Shown here one piece after another: positions 1 to 6,584 of a DNA stretch of 61,879 nt. The notes beneath the pieces were generated by a model. That model was not told where the DNA came from and made no database searches. It was given only the letters and a program-made list of their open reading frames with translations. Made by a program: the position numbers and the translations under genes. Source of the DNA: a virus; IMG/VR virus record IMGVR_UViG_3300047508_000126, positions 1 through 61,879 of that record; one strand, written 5' to 3'. The first letter of the stretch is position 1; each line of letters starts with the position of its first letter.

Positions 1-158
1 GGGGGTGGCCCCGGCCCCCCCCGGCCGGGGGGGGCGGGGGGGGGGGGCCCGACGGCCGTCCCCGCCGGCTGCGTAACACGGCGAGGCCGCAGCCAGCGGG
101 GAACGAACAAGGCAGCCGCGAACAAGACGACGACGATGAGACCCAGCACGCCGGCCAT
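1..158 (-). CDS. Small membrane protein, 5' part (runs off the window start)
   Basis: The ATG at 158-156 overlaps the stop of the upstream gene as TGATG. The frame encodes a hydrophobic N-terminal segment (residues about 4-19, LIVVVLFAAALF in the core) followed by RWLRPRR, so a single-pass membrane protein with a positively charged inner side. The frame stays open to position 1, but the first 46 bases are nearly pure G/C homopolymer and may be assembly noise. The codons around positions 45-56 (TAVGPP) match those that begin the truncated gene at 61879. Joined there, the protein would be about 74 residues. Function unknown. Confidence 0.6.
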   Translation of the reverse strand, partial: MAGVLGLIVVVLFAAALFVPRWLRPRRVTQPAGTAVGPPPPAPPGRGGPGPP

Positions 159-586
159 CAGGCACCATCCAGGAACCCGGCCGGCGACCGCAGCGGCCGG
201 TAGTCGAACAGCATCGGGAACCGGTGGTGCTCAGTCCGCAGGATGTGGGGGCGGAGCCGGCGGACGGTGTACGGGGCGAAATCCGTCACAGGGGCCCAGT
301 GCGCGGTCCAGTCGTCATCCATGGCCTCCACCAGGAGCCATGGGACATCCGTGCCCTCGTCGTCCCACCCGATGACCGTGTACCGTTCGGCCTCGTCGTT
401 GTCTTCCTCAGCGCGCAGGCACACATGCGCGCTGGGGCCGTACCAGCGACGGGTAGTGCGCAGCCGCCAGCCGCGGCGGGTGATCTCGTACTGGCCGGTG
501 AACCAGTCCTGGACGCCGGACAGGACGCCTCCGGCGAGCAGGCAGGCCAGGAGTCCCCAGCCAAGATTCGAGGTGGTGATGTTCAT
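158..586 (-). CDS. Hypothetical membrane-anchored protein
   Basis: 142 residues. Residues 7-25 are hydrophobic (WGLLACLLAGGVLSGV in the middle), followed by a soluble part rich in Trp, Arg and acidic residues. No catalytic motif is recognisable. The start overlaps the end of the WhiB gene by 4 nt (ATGA) and the stop overlaps the next ATG by one base, so translation is coupled through at least three genes. It belongs to the minus-strand operon that appears to continue across the map junction to the TraB-like translocase. Confidence 0.6.
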   Translation of the reverse strand: MNITTSNLGWGLLACLLAGGVLSGVQDWFTGQYEITRRGWRLRTTRRWYGPSAHVCLRAEEDNDEAERYTVIGWDDEGTDVPWLLVEAMDDDWTAHWAPVTDFAPYTVRRLRPHILRTEHHRFPMLFDYRPLRSPAGFLDGA

Positions 587-897
587 GCTGCGGCCTTCCG
601 GGGCTGCGGGATGGGTGATGGCGGGCGCTTCAGGCGGCGGCGTTCACGCTCGGACATGCCACCCCAGATCCCGAATTTCTGGTCGGTCTTCAGGGCGTAT
701 CCCAGGCACTCGAGCCGGACCTCGCAAGCACGGCAGATCCGCTTGGCTGCGCCGGTCGAGCCGCCCTTCTCCGGGAACCACGCTTCGGGATCGGCTTGGC
801 TGCAGAGCGCCTTGTCCTGCCACGTCAGGTCTTCGGGTGCGGCGGCCGGCTCGACGGCGAACTCCCGCAGGTAGGAACTGACGGCGTAAGGGTTCAT
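583..897 (-). CDS. WhiB-family iron-sulfur transcriptional regulator
   Basis: 104 residues from the ATG at 897, which overlaps the upstream TGA. The WhiB signature is complete: one Cys in DKALCSQ, the RICRAC pair of Cys, a fourth in RLECLGYA, then the FGIWGGMSERERR turn and a basic tail. WhiB-like proteins hold a 4Fe-4S cluster and modulate sigma-factor-dependent transcription, and they occur in Actinobacteria and their phages and plasmids. It sits in the operon headed by the MerR-like protein, so it may control the transfer or lysogeny genes downstream. Target unknown. Confidence 0.92.
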   Translation of the reverse strand: MNPYAVSSYLREFAVEPAAAPEDLTWQDKALCSQADPEAWFPEKGGSTGAAKRICRACEVRLECLGYALKTDQKFGIWGGMSERERRRLKRPPSPIPQPRKAAA

Positions 898-1097
898 GCT
901 GCCGCTTCCTTGATGAGCGCGCCGTACACCAGCGCTAGCCCGAACCACTCCGGCGACCCCGACGGGAACGCCCGCACCGACGGCTCCAGCCCGTCGTCGA
1001 GCCACTTCCGGGCGCGGTCCTTCCGGCCGACCCGGATCGCGATGGCAGCCTGGTAGCCGTAGTCGAGGGCGTCGGTGAGGGCGGCCATGTCGGTCAC
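894..1097 (-). CDS. Hypothetical 67-residue protein
   Basis: A small helical-looking protein (repeated Ala/Leu, two Trp) with no recognised domain. It is coupled to both neighbours: its start overlaps the stop of the 1094-1237 gene by 4 nt and its stop overlaps the WhiB start by 4 nt. Conserved spacing supports a real gene, and the role is unknown. Confidence 0.55.
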   Translation of the reverse strand: MTDMAALTDALDYGYQAAIAIRVGRKDRARKWLDDGLEPSVRAFPSGSPEWFGLALVYGALIKEAAA

Positions 1098-1237
1098 CGC
1101 CGGGCCTGGGCGGCGCGCTCGTCCGCACGCCCCGCCTCGTAGAAGATGGCCAGCTCGGTGAGGGTCACGGTGAACGTGTCCTGGGTGGGCGTGTCGGGCA
1201 CCAGCTGAATGACAGCGGTGCGTGTTACCTTGGGCAT
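1094..1237 (-). CDS. Hypothetical 47-residue protein
   Basis: The start at 1237 (MPKVTRTAV) is preferred over the longer frame because AAGGGA lies about 10 nt upstream on the minus strand. The peptide has a beta-strand-like half (TFTVTLTELAIFY) and a charged tail (RADERAAQARR). Function is not recognised. First gene of a coupled run that leads into WhiB. Confidence 0.5.
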   Translation of the reverse strand: MPKVTRTAVIQLVPDTPTQDTFTVTLTELAIFYEAGRADERAAQARR

Positions 1238-1333
1238 GCAGCAGCCGTCCCTTTGGGTGGCTGAGGATCGCAACGGCATTGACTTCGTGTCCTTCCTTGC
1301 CGGGTGGAAACAGGTCGAGCTTTGCGGGTGGAG

Positions 1334-1364
1334 ACGGGATCCGCGTTCGTGGCGCGGGTCCCGT
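1334..1364 (+). terminator. Hairpin with T-run, terminator-like
   Basis: ACGGGATCCGCG at 1334-1345 pairs with CGCGGGTCCCGT at 1353-1364 (one G-T wobble) and is followed by TTTTCG. It would act on plus-strand transcripts, although the genes on both sides are on the minus strand. It may block read-through into this operon or act as an attenuator. Confidence 0.45.
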
Positions 1365-1385
1365 TTTCGTCGTTCCAGGTGAGCG

Positions 1386-1556
1386 TCATGACGGGGTGTC
1401 CCCCGTGCGGCCGGTGTCGGGCTCGAGGATCAGGTAGATGCCGTCGGGCCGCTGGATGCGTTCGGCGCCCCTGAGCGGGCCCATGCCTTTGCCGATGTAG
1501 ATCTGCGCGTCCATCGGCTCGTCGAGAAGCGCCTGGATGAGTTCGCGGACTGTCAT
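1386..1556 (-). CDS. Hypothetical 56-residue protein
   Basis: Start MTVRELIQALLDEP overlaps the stop of the MerR-like gene as ATGA. The sequence ELIQALLDEPMDAQIYIG, then a beta-rich IYLILEPDT end, resembles small phage proteins of unknown function that begin with a LIxxLxxxxxDAxV motif. It is followed by a 148-nt gap holding a hairpin, so downstream expression may be attenuated here. Confidence 0.6.
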   Translation of the reverse strand: MTVRELIQALLDEPMDAQIYIGKGMGPLRGAERIQRPDGIYLILEPDTGRTGDTPS

Positions 1557-1741
1557 GCTGCTACCTCTGCGCGGTCGGCGATCAGGGCGCGGATCTCGGA
1601 CTCGCGGTACCGGCGGTGACCGCCGAGGGTCCGCTGCGTGTTGAGCTTCCCCTCGCGGGCCCACCGGGCAACCGTGTGAGGGTGAACCTTGAGGATGGCC
1701 GCAACCTCAGCGGTCAGGAGCCATCTGCTTGGTGCGTCCAC
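1553..1741 (-). CDS. MerR/AlpA-like helix-turn-helix protein (excisionase or BldC type)
   Basis: 62 residues from a GTG at 1741 with AGGACGG upstream. LLTAEVAAILKVHPHTVARWAREGKLNTQRTLGG is a MerR-type helix-turn-helix followed by the GGHRRYRESEI wing, the layout of BldC, AlpA and phage excisionases. It is the first gene of the minus operon and faces a divergent gene at 1870, with paired TAGACGG repeats between them, so it probably regulates that region or serves as the directionality factor of the integrase at 50461-51456. The two roles cannot be separated from sequence. Confidence 0.8.
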   Translation of the reverse strand: MDAPSRWLLTAEVAAILKVHPHTVARWAREGKLNTQRTLGGHRRYRESEIRALIADRAEVAA

Positions 1742-1773
1742 AGTGTCCGTCCTGGGGTAGTCGGGTGGTTCGT

Positions 1774-1858
1774 CCGTCTAGTCAGTAGACGGTAACCGCC
1801 GACGCGCCAGCCGTCAAGTGGCTAGACGGTCCAGGGGGGACTGTACGGTACCGTCTAG
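1774..1858. promoter_or_regulatory. Divergent control region with four TAGACGG operator half-sites
   Basis: CCGTCTA (1774-1780) and TAGACGG (1786-1792) form a 7-bp inverted repeat with a 5-nt spacer. CTAGACGGT (1822-1830) and ACCGTCTAG (1850-1858) form a second, perfect 9-bp inverted repeat. They lie between the divergent genes at 1741 and 1870, so they are likely binding sites of one of the two encoded DNA-binding proteins. Confidence 0.6.
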
Positions 1859-1869
1859 GGGCTATACGC

Positions 1870-2154
1870 TTGAAGACCGTGAACCAGGACAGCGGCGCGG
1901 GCGAAGAGCTCAACGCGCTATCGCGGGCGCTCGACCGCATCGAAGCCATGCCCGGCTCGCACGCCAAGACAGCAGCGATCCGCGACGCGGCCGTAGGGCT
2001 CGAGAAGCTCAGCGGCAGGGCGGCGGAGATCAGGAGGGCTGAGGTGCTGCGGCTACGCGACAAAGAGCAGCTCGCGCTCGCCCCGCTCGCGGAGCGGGTC
2101 GGCATGTCCAAGGCCCGCGCCGGCCAGATCGTCAAGGAGGCACGCAATGGGTGA
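1870..2154 (+). CDS. Small HTH protein (sigma-region-4-like), putative regulator
   Basis: 94 residues from a TTG at 1870 preceded by AGGGG 8 nt upstream; a GTG three codons later is an alternative start. The C-terminus (LALAPLAERVGMSKARAGQIVKEA) is a helix-turn-helix like that at the end of sigma-factor region 4 and of small actinobacterial regulators. The N-terminal half is helical. It is divergent from the MerR-like gene and separated by the operator repeats, which suggests a bistable or autoregulated pair. Confidence 0.6.
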   Translation: MKTVNQDSGAGEELNALSRALDRIEAMPGSHAKTAAIRDAAVGLEKLSGRAAEIRRAEVLRLRDKEQLALAPLAERVGMSKARAGQIVKEARNG

Positions 2155-2707
2155 GCTGATGACCGTGACCGTGGAAGTGTGGCCGGTGGCCGCCGATGAG
2201 GCGGGCATCTGGCTGGTCAGCGGCCGCGACGCCTGGCGGTTCGGCCCGGTCGAGGCGGCCAGCGACGTGCACTACGAGATCGAGCTGCTGCTGTTCCAGC
2301 ACGGCATCGACCCCGGCGACGCGGTTTTCCTCAAGCTTGCCCCCAGGGCACCGCGGGCGGAAGTGATCCACATGACGTCGGGGCGGCCGCAGGGCCCGAC
2401 GTACGTGCTGACCTACATGGCCGTCGTGGATGTTCCCGGCTACGTGCTGGAGACCTGGCCGGACGCCGCGCCCATCACCGCCGCGCTACCCGCGGCGGTC
2501 GGGAAGGCCCCGCCGCACGGAGCGGCTGAGGTGCCGGTGCCGAGGTGGGTTGACGTCCCTCTCCACGGGCTGCGGCACCTGAAGTTCCTTGCCGGCCCGG
2601 GCGGGGACGCTGAGACGGCGGCGGCGCTGGACGCGAACTGGCGGAGGCACCTGGCCCCGCTCGAGCCCGCGCTGTTCACGATGTTCAGCGAGCGGCTCGC
2701 CGGATGA
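2147..2707 (+). CDS. Hypothetical 186-residue protein
   Basis: Overlaps the preceding gene by 8 nt and the following gene by 4 nt. The N-terminal 120 residues are mixed alpha/beta (VTVEVWPVAADEAGIWLVSG, then YVLTYMAVVDVPG) and the C-terminus has a WRRHLAPLEPALF helix. No known motif. Its place behind the sigma-like protein gives a three-gene operon with 2704-2853. Confidence 0.55.
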   Translation: MGELMTVTVEVWPVAADEAGIWLVSGRDAWRFGPVEAASDVHYEIELLLFQHGIDPGDAVFLKLAPRAPRAEVIHMTSGRPQGPTYVLTYMAVVDVPGYVLETWPDAAPITAALPAAVGKAPPHGAAEVPVPRWVDVPLHGLRHLKFLAGPGGDAETAAALDANWRRHLAPLEPALFTMFSERLAG

Positions 2708-2853
2708 GCGGCTACCCGGAGGACTACCTCAAGGCCATCGAGCGCTGGCTGAACGAGGCGGCTGCGGACCTGCTGCCGGAGGGATACCGGCTCGAGTGGC
2801 GCGACACGCCGGCTACGGCAGAGCAGCCCGATCCGGGGCCGGCTGCGCAATGA
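2704..2853 (+). CDS. Hypothetical 49-residue protein
   Basis: Starts with ATGA overlapping the previous stop (2704-2707). The peptide MSGYPEDYLKAIERWLNE begins with an amphipathic helix, and the rest is polar. Last gene of the plus operon that starts at 1870; a hairpin follows at 2901. Confidence 0.5.
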   Translation: MSGYPEDYLKAIERWLNEAAADLLPEGYRLEWRDTPATAEQPDPGPAAQ

Positions 2854-2900
2854 TGGACGCGACACCCTCAGGAGGCATGTCGTGACCTAGACATGAAAAT

Positions 2901-2919
2901 GGCCCGCCTATAGCGGGCC
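2901..2919. terminator. Hairpin terminator
   Basis: GGCCCGC (2901-2907) and GCGGGCC (2913-2919) enclose a 5-nt loop. The side with a T-run is the minus strand (ATTTTC after the hairpin), but it also closes the plus operon 1870-2853, so it may work in both directions. Confidence 0.5.
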
Positions 2920-3338
2920 ACGCTCACAATTCCATCCACCAGATCCGCGCTCACCGGCGACCAACCAAGTGCGCGGGCCCTACGTCAACCGAGGCAAACA
3001 TTACACGTTGCCGTCCGGTCTGCCTAGCACTGCCTGTTTCCCCCGGCGTGTCGCCAGGCCGCTCCCCACCTTGAGCCGTCCACGCTCAACTCAGCAGTCC
3101 TGTCAAGCAGGGCGGCGAGGGACGGCTAGAAGGCACACCGCACTATGGCGTGACCTCCCGTGCTCCGGCTGCCTCCGAGTTAGTGGCTTAAGCCTGGGAA
3201 ATCAGGCGTACCGCGGGGACATCCTCCGGTGGGTAATGGCGACGGGCACGGGCTCAGGCCCCTCATGATCTCTTGGGGGGTGAGGGGGGGCGTGCCCGGA
3301 GCCTTGGGAAAAAGCATCAGGACCGTAACGCGCGCGAG
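2920..3338. other. Noncoding stretch, no supported gene
   Basis: About 420 nt between the plus operon and the minus-strand mini-peptide operon. Open frames here lack a ribosome site and have unnatural composition. There is a short imperfect hairpin near 3196-3212 (GCCTG...CAGGC). I see no tRNA. It could hold an attachment or regulatory site, but nothing specific can be shown. Confidence 0.4.
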
Positions 3339-3339
3339 G

Positions 3340-3379
3340 AAAAAATGGTGGCCGCCGACAGCCCTGCCGGCGGCCACCA
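3340..3379 (-). terminator. Strong intrinsic terminator of the minus-strand operon 3384-3655
   Basis: A perfect 12-bp stem (TGGTGGCCGCCG at 3346-3357 with CGGCGGCCACCA at 3368-3379) is followed on the minus strand by six U (A3340-3345 on the plus strand). It begins 5 nt beyond the stop of the 3384-3524 gene. Confidence 0.85.
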
Positions 3380-3383
3380 CGCA

Positions 3384-3524
3384 TCAGATGCTGTCGCGGT
3401 CGTCGGACTGGTGCGCCTCTGCGGCTTCCTCTGCGGCCGCCTCGCCGACGAGGGTGATGAGCTCGGCCTGTTCGGCGGGTGGCAGGGTGCGGAAGATGTC
3501 TTTCAGGGTTACGTCGTAGTACAT
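3384..3524 (-). CDS. Hypothetical 46-residue acidic protein
   Basis: Start MYYDVTLKDIFRTLPP overlaps the upstream stop by one base (TGATG). The rest is an acidic Ala/Glu-rich helix (GEAAAEEAAEAHQSDDRDSI). Second gene of a two-gene operon after the exported mini-peptide, ended by a strong terminator. Function unknown. Confidence 0.55.
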   Translation of the reverse strand: MYYDVTLKDIFRTLPPAEQAELITLVGEAAAEEAAEAHQSDDRDSI

Positions 3525-3655
3525 CAGCCGTGGTACCAGGTGGTGGGGGCGCCGGCGTTGATGCTGCCGCCTGTGGTGGCGGATGCGGCGGCTCCGGCTC
3601 CCAGGAGGGCTGCGGCGGCGAGGGCGATTGCGGCGATCTTGCGACGTGCAGACAT
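3524..3655 (-). CDS. Exported mini-peptide (signal peptide plus short mature part)
   Basis: 43 residues from the ATG at 3655 with AGAGAGGA 8 nt upstream. Residues 1-26 form a classic signal peptide: MSARRK basic start, hydrophobic IAAIALAAAALLGAG, and an AxA cleavage site (ASA). The predicted mature part is only about 17 residues and ends APTTWYHG. The role is unknown. A secreted peptide this small next to phage regulators could be a signal, a surface peptide or a lysogen trait. Confidence 0.65.
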   Translation of the reverse strand: MSARRKIAAIALAAAALLGAGAAASATTGGSINAGAPTTWYHG

Positions 3656-3703
3656 TGAACGGGTCCTCTCTGTGACGGCGCTTGGCCTGACCGTAACACG
3701 CCA

Positions 3704-3732
3704 TTGCGTGTCTGTCACCATGCGGTTACGCT
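3704..3732 (+). promoter_or_regulatory. Promoter of 3739-4041, apparently leaderless
   Basis: TTGCGT at 3704-3709, a 17-bp spacer, and TACGCT at 3727-3732. The ATG lies 6 nt after the -10 box, so transcription would begin at or next to the start codon. There is no Shine-Dalgarno sequence. Confidence 0.55.
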
Positions 3733-3738
3733 CGGCTA

Positions 3739-4041
3739 ATGCATGAGTCACTTAACCGGCTCCGCGATCCGGACCTCGACCTCACCTCGGTGCTCTGCCA
3801 GCTGATCCTCGACATCCGCCGCATCCTCATCCACCCGGACCTCCAGAACCACGTGAAGCTGTCCGCGATCCAGACGGCGGTTGATGAGCTCGCACCGCCG
3901 CCGCCGGTACCGGATCCCTCAACGTCCCGCCGGCCGCCCCTGGCAGGCACCCGCCTGCCCGGCACCGTTGTCCCCTATGGCGGCCGGCGGGCTACTGGGC
4001 ACGGCCCGCCACCGGGCCTACCTGGTGCTACCGTGACCTGA
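3739..4041 (+). CDS. Hypothetical 100-residue protein
   Basis: The N-terminal 50 residues are helical (LNRLRDPDLDLTSVLCQLILDIRR in part) and the second half is Pro/Arg-rich and probably disordered. It is divergent from the exported mini-peptide gene. The start fits a leaderless promoter. Function not recognised; the C-terminal half may be less constrained. Confidence 0.5.
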   Translation: MHESLNRLRDPDLDLTSVLCQLILDIRRILIHPDLQNHVKLSAIQTAVDELAPPPPVPDPSTSRRPPLAGTRLPGTVVPYGGRRATGHGPPPGLPGATVT

Positions 4042-4134
4042 CCGGGTTCCGTCCCATCCGTGACGACGGGTGACGCCGCCGGATGCCGTGGCGCGGCTAG
4101 ACAGCGCCTCCAGTCCTAGATGGAGGCATGTCTC

Positions 4135-4491
4135 ATGCAGATTCTCGAAACGCTCTTCCCTGACTTCGAGCCGGAATACCGTACCCGCGTGTACTTCGGG
4201 CTCGGCCACGACATTGAACGAGTCAAGATCGGCATCACTGGCCGCGAGAACGGGCACCGCGGCGGCGAGATGCATTTCGATGAGCTCGCTTGCATCCCCG
4301 GCGACAGGCTGATCGAGCGGCGGTACCACAGGAAGTACGCAGCGGAGCGCATCGGGACGACGGAGTGGTTCAAGCTGTCTGACCGGCTGCTCATAGACCT
4401 GATCGTCATGTGCGTCCAGCAAGGGCGTCACGGGTCAACCGAGATCCTGAAGGGTATTATGCTCGCCCGGCTGCGGCAGGCGGCAGCGTGA
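4135..4491 (+). CDS. T5orf172/MUG113-type GIY-YIG-like nuclease domain protein
   Basis: 118 residues. The start at 4135 is chosen because GGAGG lies 8 nt upstream; an in-frame ATG at 4120 overlaps that site. The sequence VYFGLGHDIERVKIGITGR, then RLIERRYHRKYAAERIGTTEWFKL, matches the T5orf172 (Mug113) variant of the GIY-YIG fold: KIGIT strand, conserved R, E.xxH helix, and EWF end. Such domains occur in mobile endonucleases and phage proteins. It overlaps the next gene by GTGA. Confidence 0.7.
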   Translation: MQILETLFPDFEPEYRTRVYFGLGHDIERVKIGITGRENGHRGGEMHFDELACIPGDRLIERRYHRKYAAERIGTTEWFKLSDRLLIDLIVMCVQQGRHGSTEILKGIMLARLRQAAA

Positions 4492-4910
4492 ACGAGAAGG
4501 GCGTGCATCCGGCAGGCTTCTACCCGAAGTACCCGGAGGTCACATGGGACCTAGCCGAGGAACGCTGGCTGGGGTACCGGTTTCCAAATAGCCGTTCGGA
4601 TGTGCTGGTGGGAGCCGTCTGCCTGACATGCGGCTGGAGCCCGGACCCTGGTGAGACGATCCTGGTCCTGGTGAAGCGCCGCCAGGTCACAGAGGTCATT
4701 ATCGAGAGCCAGCACTGGTATCAGTGCCCCGGTGATCCGCGGGTGAAGTTCTGGTGGCTTGACGAGATGAGCCGTGGCGAGGAAGGCGAGGGTAGCCCTC
4801 CGGCCACATCCGGCTTACCTTCGTTGCGTTACGGCGTGATTACGGTAACGTTAACCTGGTGCGGCGCCGGGCCCCTCCTGGCACCGCGCAGGGGCATCCG
4901 GGACGTTTGA
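4488..4910 (+). CDS. Hypothetical 140-residue protein with a Cys pair
   Basis: GTG start overlapping the previous stop (GTGA). It contains VCLTCGWSPDPG and later HWYQCPG, which could form a single zinc site, within an otherwise beta-rich sequence. The last 40 residues are irregular. Its stop codon lies inside the loop of the terminator hairpin. Function unknown. Confidence 0.5.
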   Translation: MNEKGVHPAGFYPKYPEVTWDLAEERWLGYRFPNSRSDVLVGAVCLTCGWSPDPGETILVLVKRRQVTEVIIESQHWYQCPGDPRVKFWWLDEMSRGEEGEGSPPATSGLPSLRYGVITVTLTWCGAGPLLAPRRGIRDV

Positions 4911-4930
4911 ACGGGCGGCCCGGATGCCCC
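4891..4930 (+). terminator. Terminator overlapping the gene end
   Basis: GGGGCATCCGGG (4891-4902) pairs perfectly with CCCGGATGCCCC (4919-4930), followed by CTTTCG. The TGA at 4908-4910 is in the 16-nt loop. It ends the operon 3739-4910. Confidence 0.7.
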
Positions 4931-4968
4931 CTTTCGCCTAGTACCTGCCAGGGCGTGGCGTAAACGCG

Positions 4969-5814
4969 TCACGGGCCGCCTGGGCACCCGGACGGGGTGT
5001 ACGACGGTGACGGATCGGTGCTGTGGTGCGGGCTCGGGGTGTCCGTGTATGACGGGGACGGGCTGCTGCCTGCGGCCGGGGGTGACGGGGTGTCCGTGGC
5101 CGCCGGGTCCGGTGCCGGGGCGGGCGTGTCCTGCCCGGCTGTCGCGGACGGCGACGGCTGGCCGTTCCCGTTCCCGTTCCCGTTCCCGTTCCCGTTGCCG
5201 GGCGGTGCGGAGGACTTCTTAGCCTGACCGGGCGGCGTGGGCTTCCCGGCCTGACCGGGCGGCGACGGGTTCCCGTTCCCGTTGCCGTTGTACGCCTGCG
5301 CCACGACGGACGACCCCTGATGCTGCCCCGGGGTATGAACGCGGAGCTCGGCGGTGTGCATCGCCGGGAGCGTCGCCACCACCAGCGCCGCCGCACCCAG
5401 CCCGGTCAGGGCCACCTTGTGACGGAACACGCGGCCCGCGGCGCTGCAGGCGGCCCCCGCTACGCCTACGACCCGCAGGTGCCGGCGGTCACCCGGCCCG
5501 GCGTACGGCGGTGGCGGCGCTGTTTCCTCCGCGATCCGCTGGTCATACCCGGCCCGCCAGCCCTCCGCACGCCCGGCCGCCGTAGCCTGCTCGCCGGCCT
5601 GCTGCTGCGCCTCCAGCAACGCCAGCATCTCCGAGACCCGGCCCTTCAGCAACTGCACCTGCGTGCGGAGCCCGGCCAGCTCCCGCTCCGTCGCCGCAGC
5701 CCTGCTGGCACGCTCCTGCTCGCACTCATCCAGCCGGGCACGCAGCTGCCTGATGACATCCTGCTCGCGGTCCTGCCCATGCCGCTCAACCGGCATATCC
5801 GGCACGACACCCAC
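4969..5814 (-). CDS. Membrane protein with coiled coil and Asn-Gly repeat tail
   Basis: 281 residues from a GTG at 5814 (GTG at 5805 or ATG at 5796 are alternatives). Residues about 15-90 are a coiled coil (heptads of Leu, Arg, Glu, Gln), residues about 132-150 are a transmembrane helix (VALTGLGAAALVVATLP), and the rest is a low-complexity tail of alternating Asn-Gly, Pro, Ser, Thr, likely outside the cell. The Asn-Gly blocks come from GGGAAC hexanucleotide repeats. Layout suggests a surface or cell-wall-spanning protein. Possible roles are superinfection control or envelope modification. No enzyme motif. Confidence 0.65.
   Translation of the reverse strand: MGVVPDMPVERHGQDREQDVIRQLRARLDECEQERASRAAATERELAGLRTQVQLLKGRVSEMLALLEAQQQAGEQATAAGRAEGWRAGYDQRIAEETAPPPPYAGPGDRRHLRVVGVAGAACSAAGRVFRHKVALTGLGAAALVVATLPAMHTAELRVHTPGQHQGSSVVAQAYNGNGNGNPSPPGQAGKPTPPGQAKKSSAPPGNGNGNGNGNGNGQPSPSATAGQDTPAPAPDPAATDTPSPPAAGSSPSPSYTDTPSPHHSTDPSPSYTPSGCPGGP
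5164..5193. repeat. Hexanucleotide tandem repeat (GTTCCC, five perfect copies)
   Basis: Five exact GTTCCC units, with degenerate copies on both sides and again near 5268-5290, encode the Asn-Gly runs of the membrane protein. Length changes by slippage would keep the frame. Confidence 0.85.
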
Positions 5815-5932
5815 ACCCTTCCGTGTTCCCTGTGACGTGAGACGCCGGGGTCCCGGGCATCTCTCAGGCCGGTCAGCGGAACGGGTCGCCAGGCCAGCAG
5901 TCCCCTTGGTGAAGCAACAGCCCCCCAGGCTG

Positions 5933-6577
5933 CTAGCCCGCTAGCTCTATCGGCGGCGGCGGGCTGGTGTCGCTATTCGGGCGGCGGGGCCTGACCGACC
6001 GCAGTGCGGCGATGGCCAGGACCCGCTGGTCTTCCGGCGTGAGCTCGGTGAGCCATAGATTCCTCTCAAACTTGTCCTCGAAGATCTCACGTTCGGGGAT
6101 GCCATCTTCGCGGCGGGCGGCGATGTAGTCGCGGATCTCCGCGGCGATCTCGGTCAGCCTTACGGCGACTTCCTCGCCCCGGATCCTGGTCATCTCGTCG
6201 GCGATAGCCTGCCCGATGCGGACGGTGAGGGGGTCCGTCGCAGCGGGCGCGGGGAGGATGCCGGCCAGCGTGGGCTCGTCATCCGCCGCGAGAAGATCAG
6301 CCAGGACCGCGGCGGCGTCGGGACGGCACCCCTCCGCCGCGAGCTGGGCGGGTGTCACGCCGGCGGCTCGGGCCATCTTAGCGATCGTCGCGGCCGGCGC
6401 GTTCCTGACCGCCGCGTACTCGCCAGGGCTGACGTTCTGGTAGCCCTTGACGATCTGCCGCCACCGGCCGTAGCTGATGCCCGCGCGGCGTGCCGCCTCG
6501 CGGATGGAGATGTCCAGGAGCCTGGTGGCGGCTTCAATGAGCCTCCCCTCGGGGGGCGGTTCAGGGCGTGTGTCCAT
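5933..6577 (-). CDS. HTH repressor candidate (immunity repressor)
   Basis: 214 residues from MDTRPEPPPEGRL at 6577, with AGGTAGGGA just upstream. Residues about 20-60 (SIREAARRAGISYGRWRQIV) form an XRE-like helix-turn-helix, followed by a second helical segment (MARAAGVTPAQLAAEG) and a long C-terminal helical part that may mediate oligomerisation. It is divergent from the ribbon-helix-helix and Cro-like genes and borders repeated operators, the usual arrangement of a temperate-phage repressor. No peptidase motif is seen. Confidence 0.7.
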   Translation of the reverse strand: MDTRPEPPPEGRLIEAATRLLDISIREAARRAGISYGRWRQIVKGYQNVSPGEYAAVRNAPAATIAKMARAAGVTPAQLAAEGCRPDAAAVLADLLAADDEPTLAGILPAPAATDPLTVRIGQAIADEMTRIRGEEVAVRLTEIAAEIRDYIAARREDGIPEREIFEDKFERNLWLTELTPEDQRVLAIAALRSVRPRRPNSDTSPPPPIELAG

Positions 6578-6584
6578 GTCCCTA

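Noticed and set aside
2850-2885. 11-codon frame after 2704-2853 starting with ATGATG
   Set aside because: Too short and not conserved in any visible way; ends just before the terminator.
2969-3268. Possible 99-residue gene in the noncoding region
   Set aside because: No ribosome site, irregular Pro/Arg/Ser composition, not coupled to neighbours.
3180-3300. tRNA-like hairpins in the noncoding region
   Set aside because: Stems are short and no anticodon or TpsiC arm can be placed; no cloverleaf forms.
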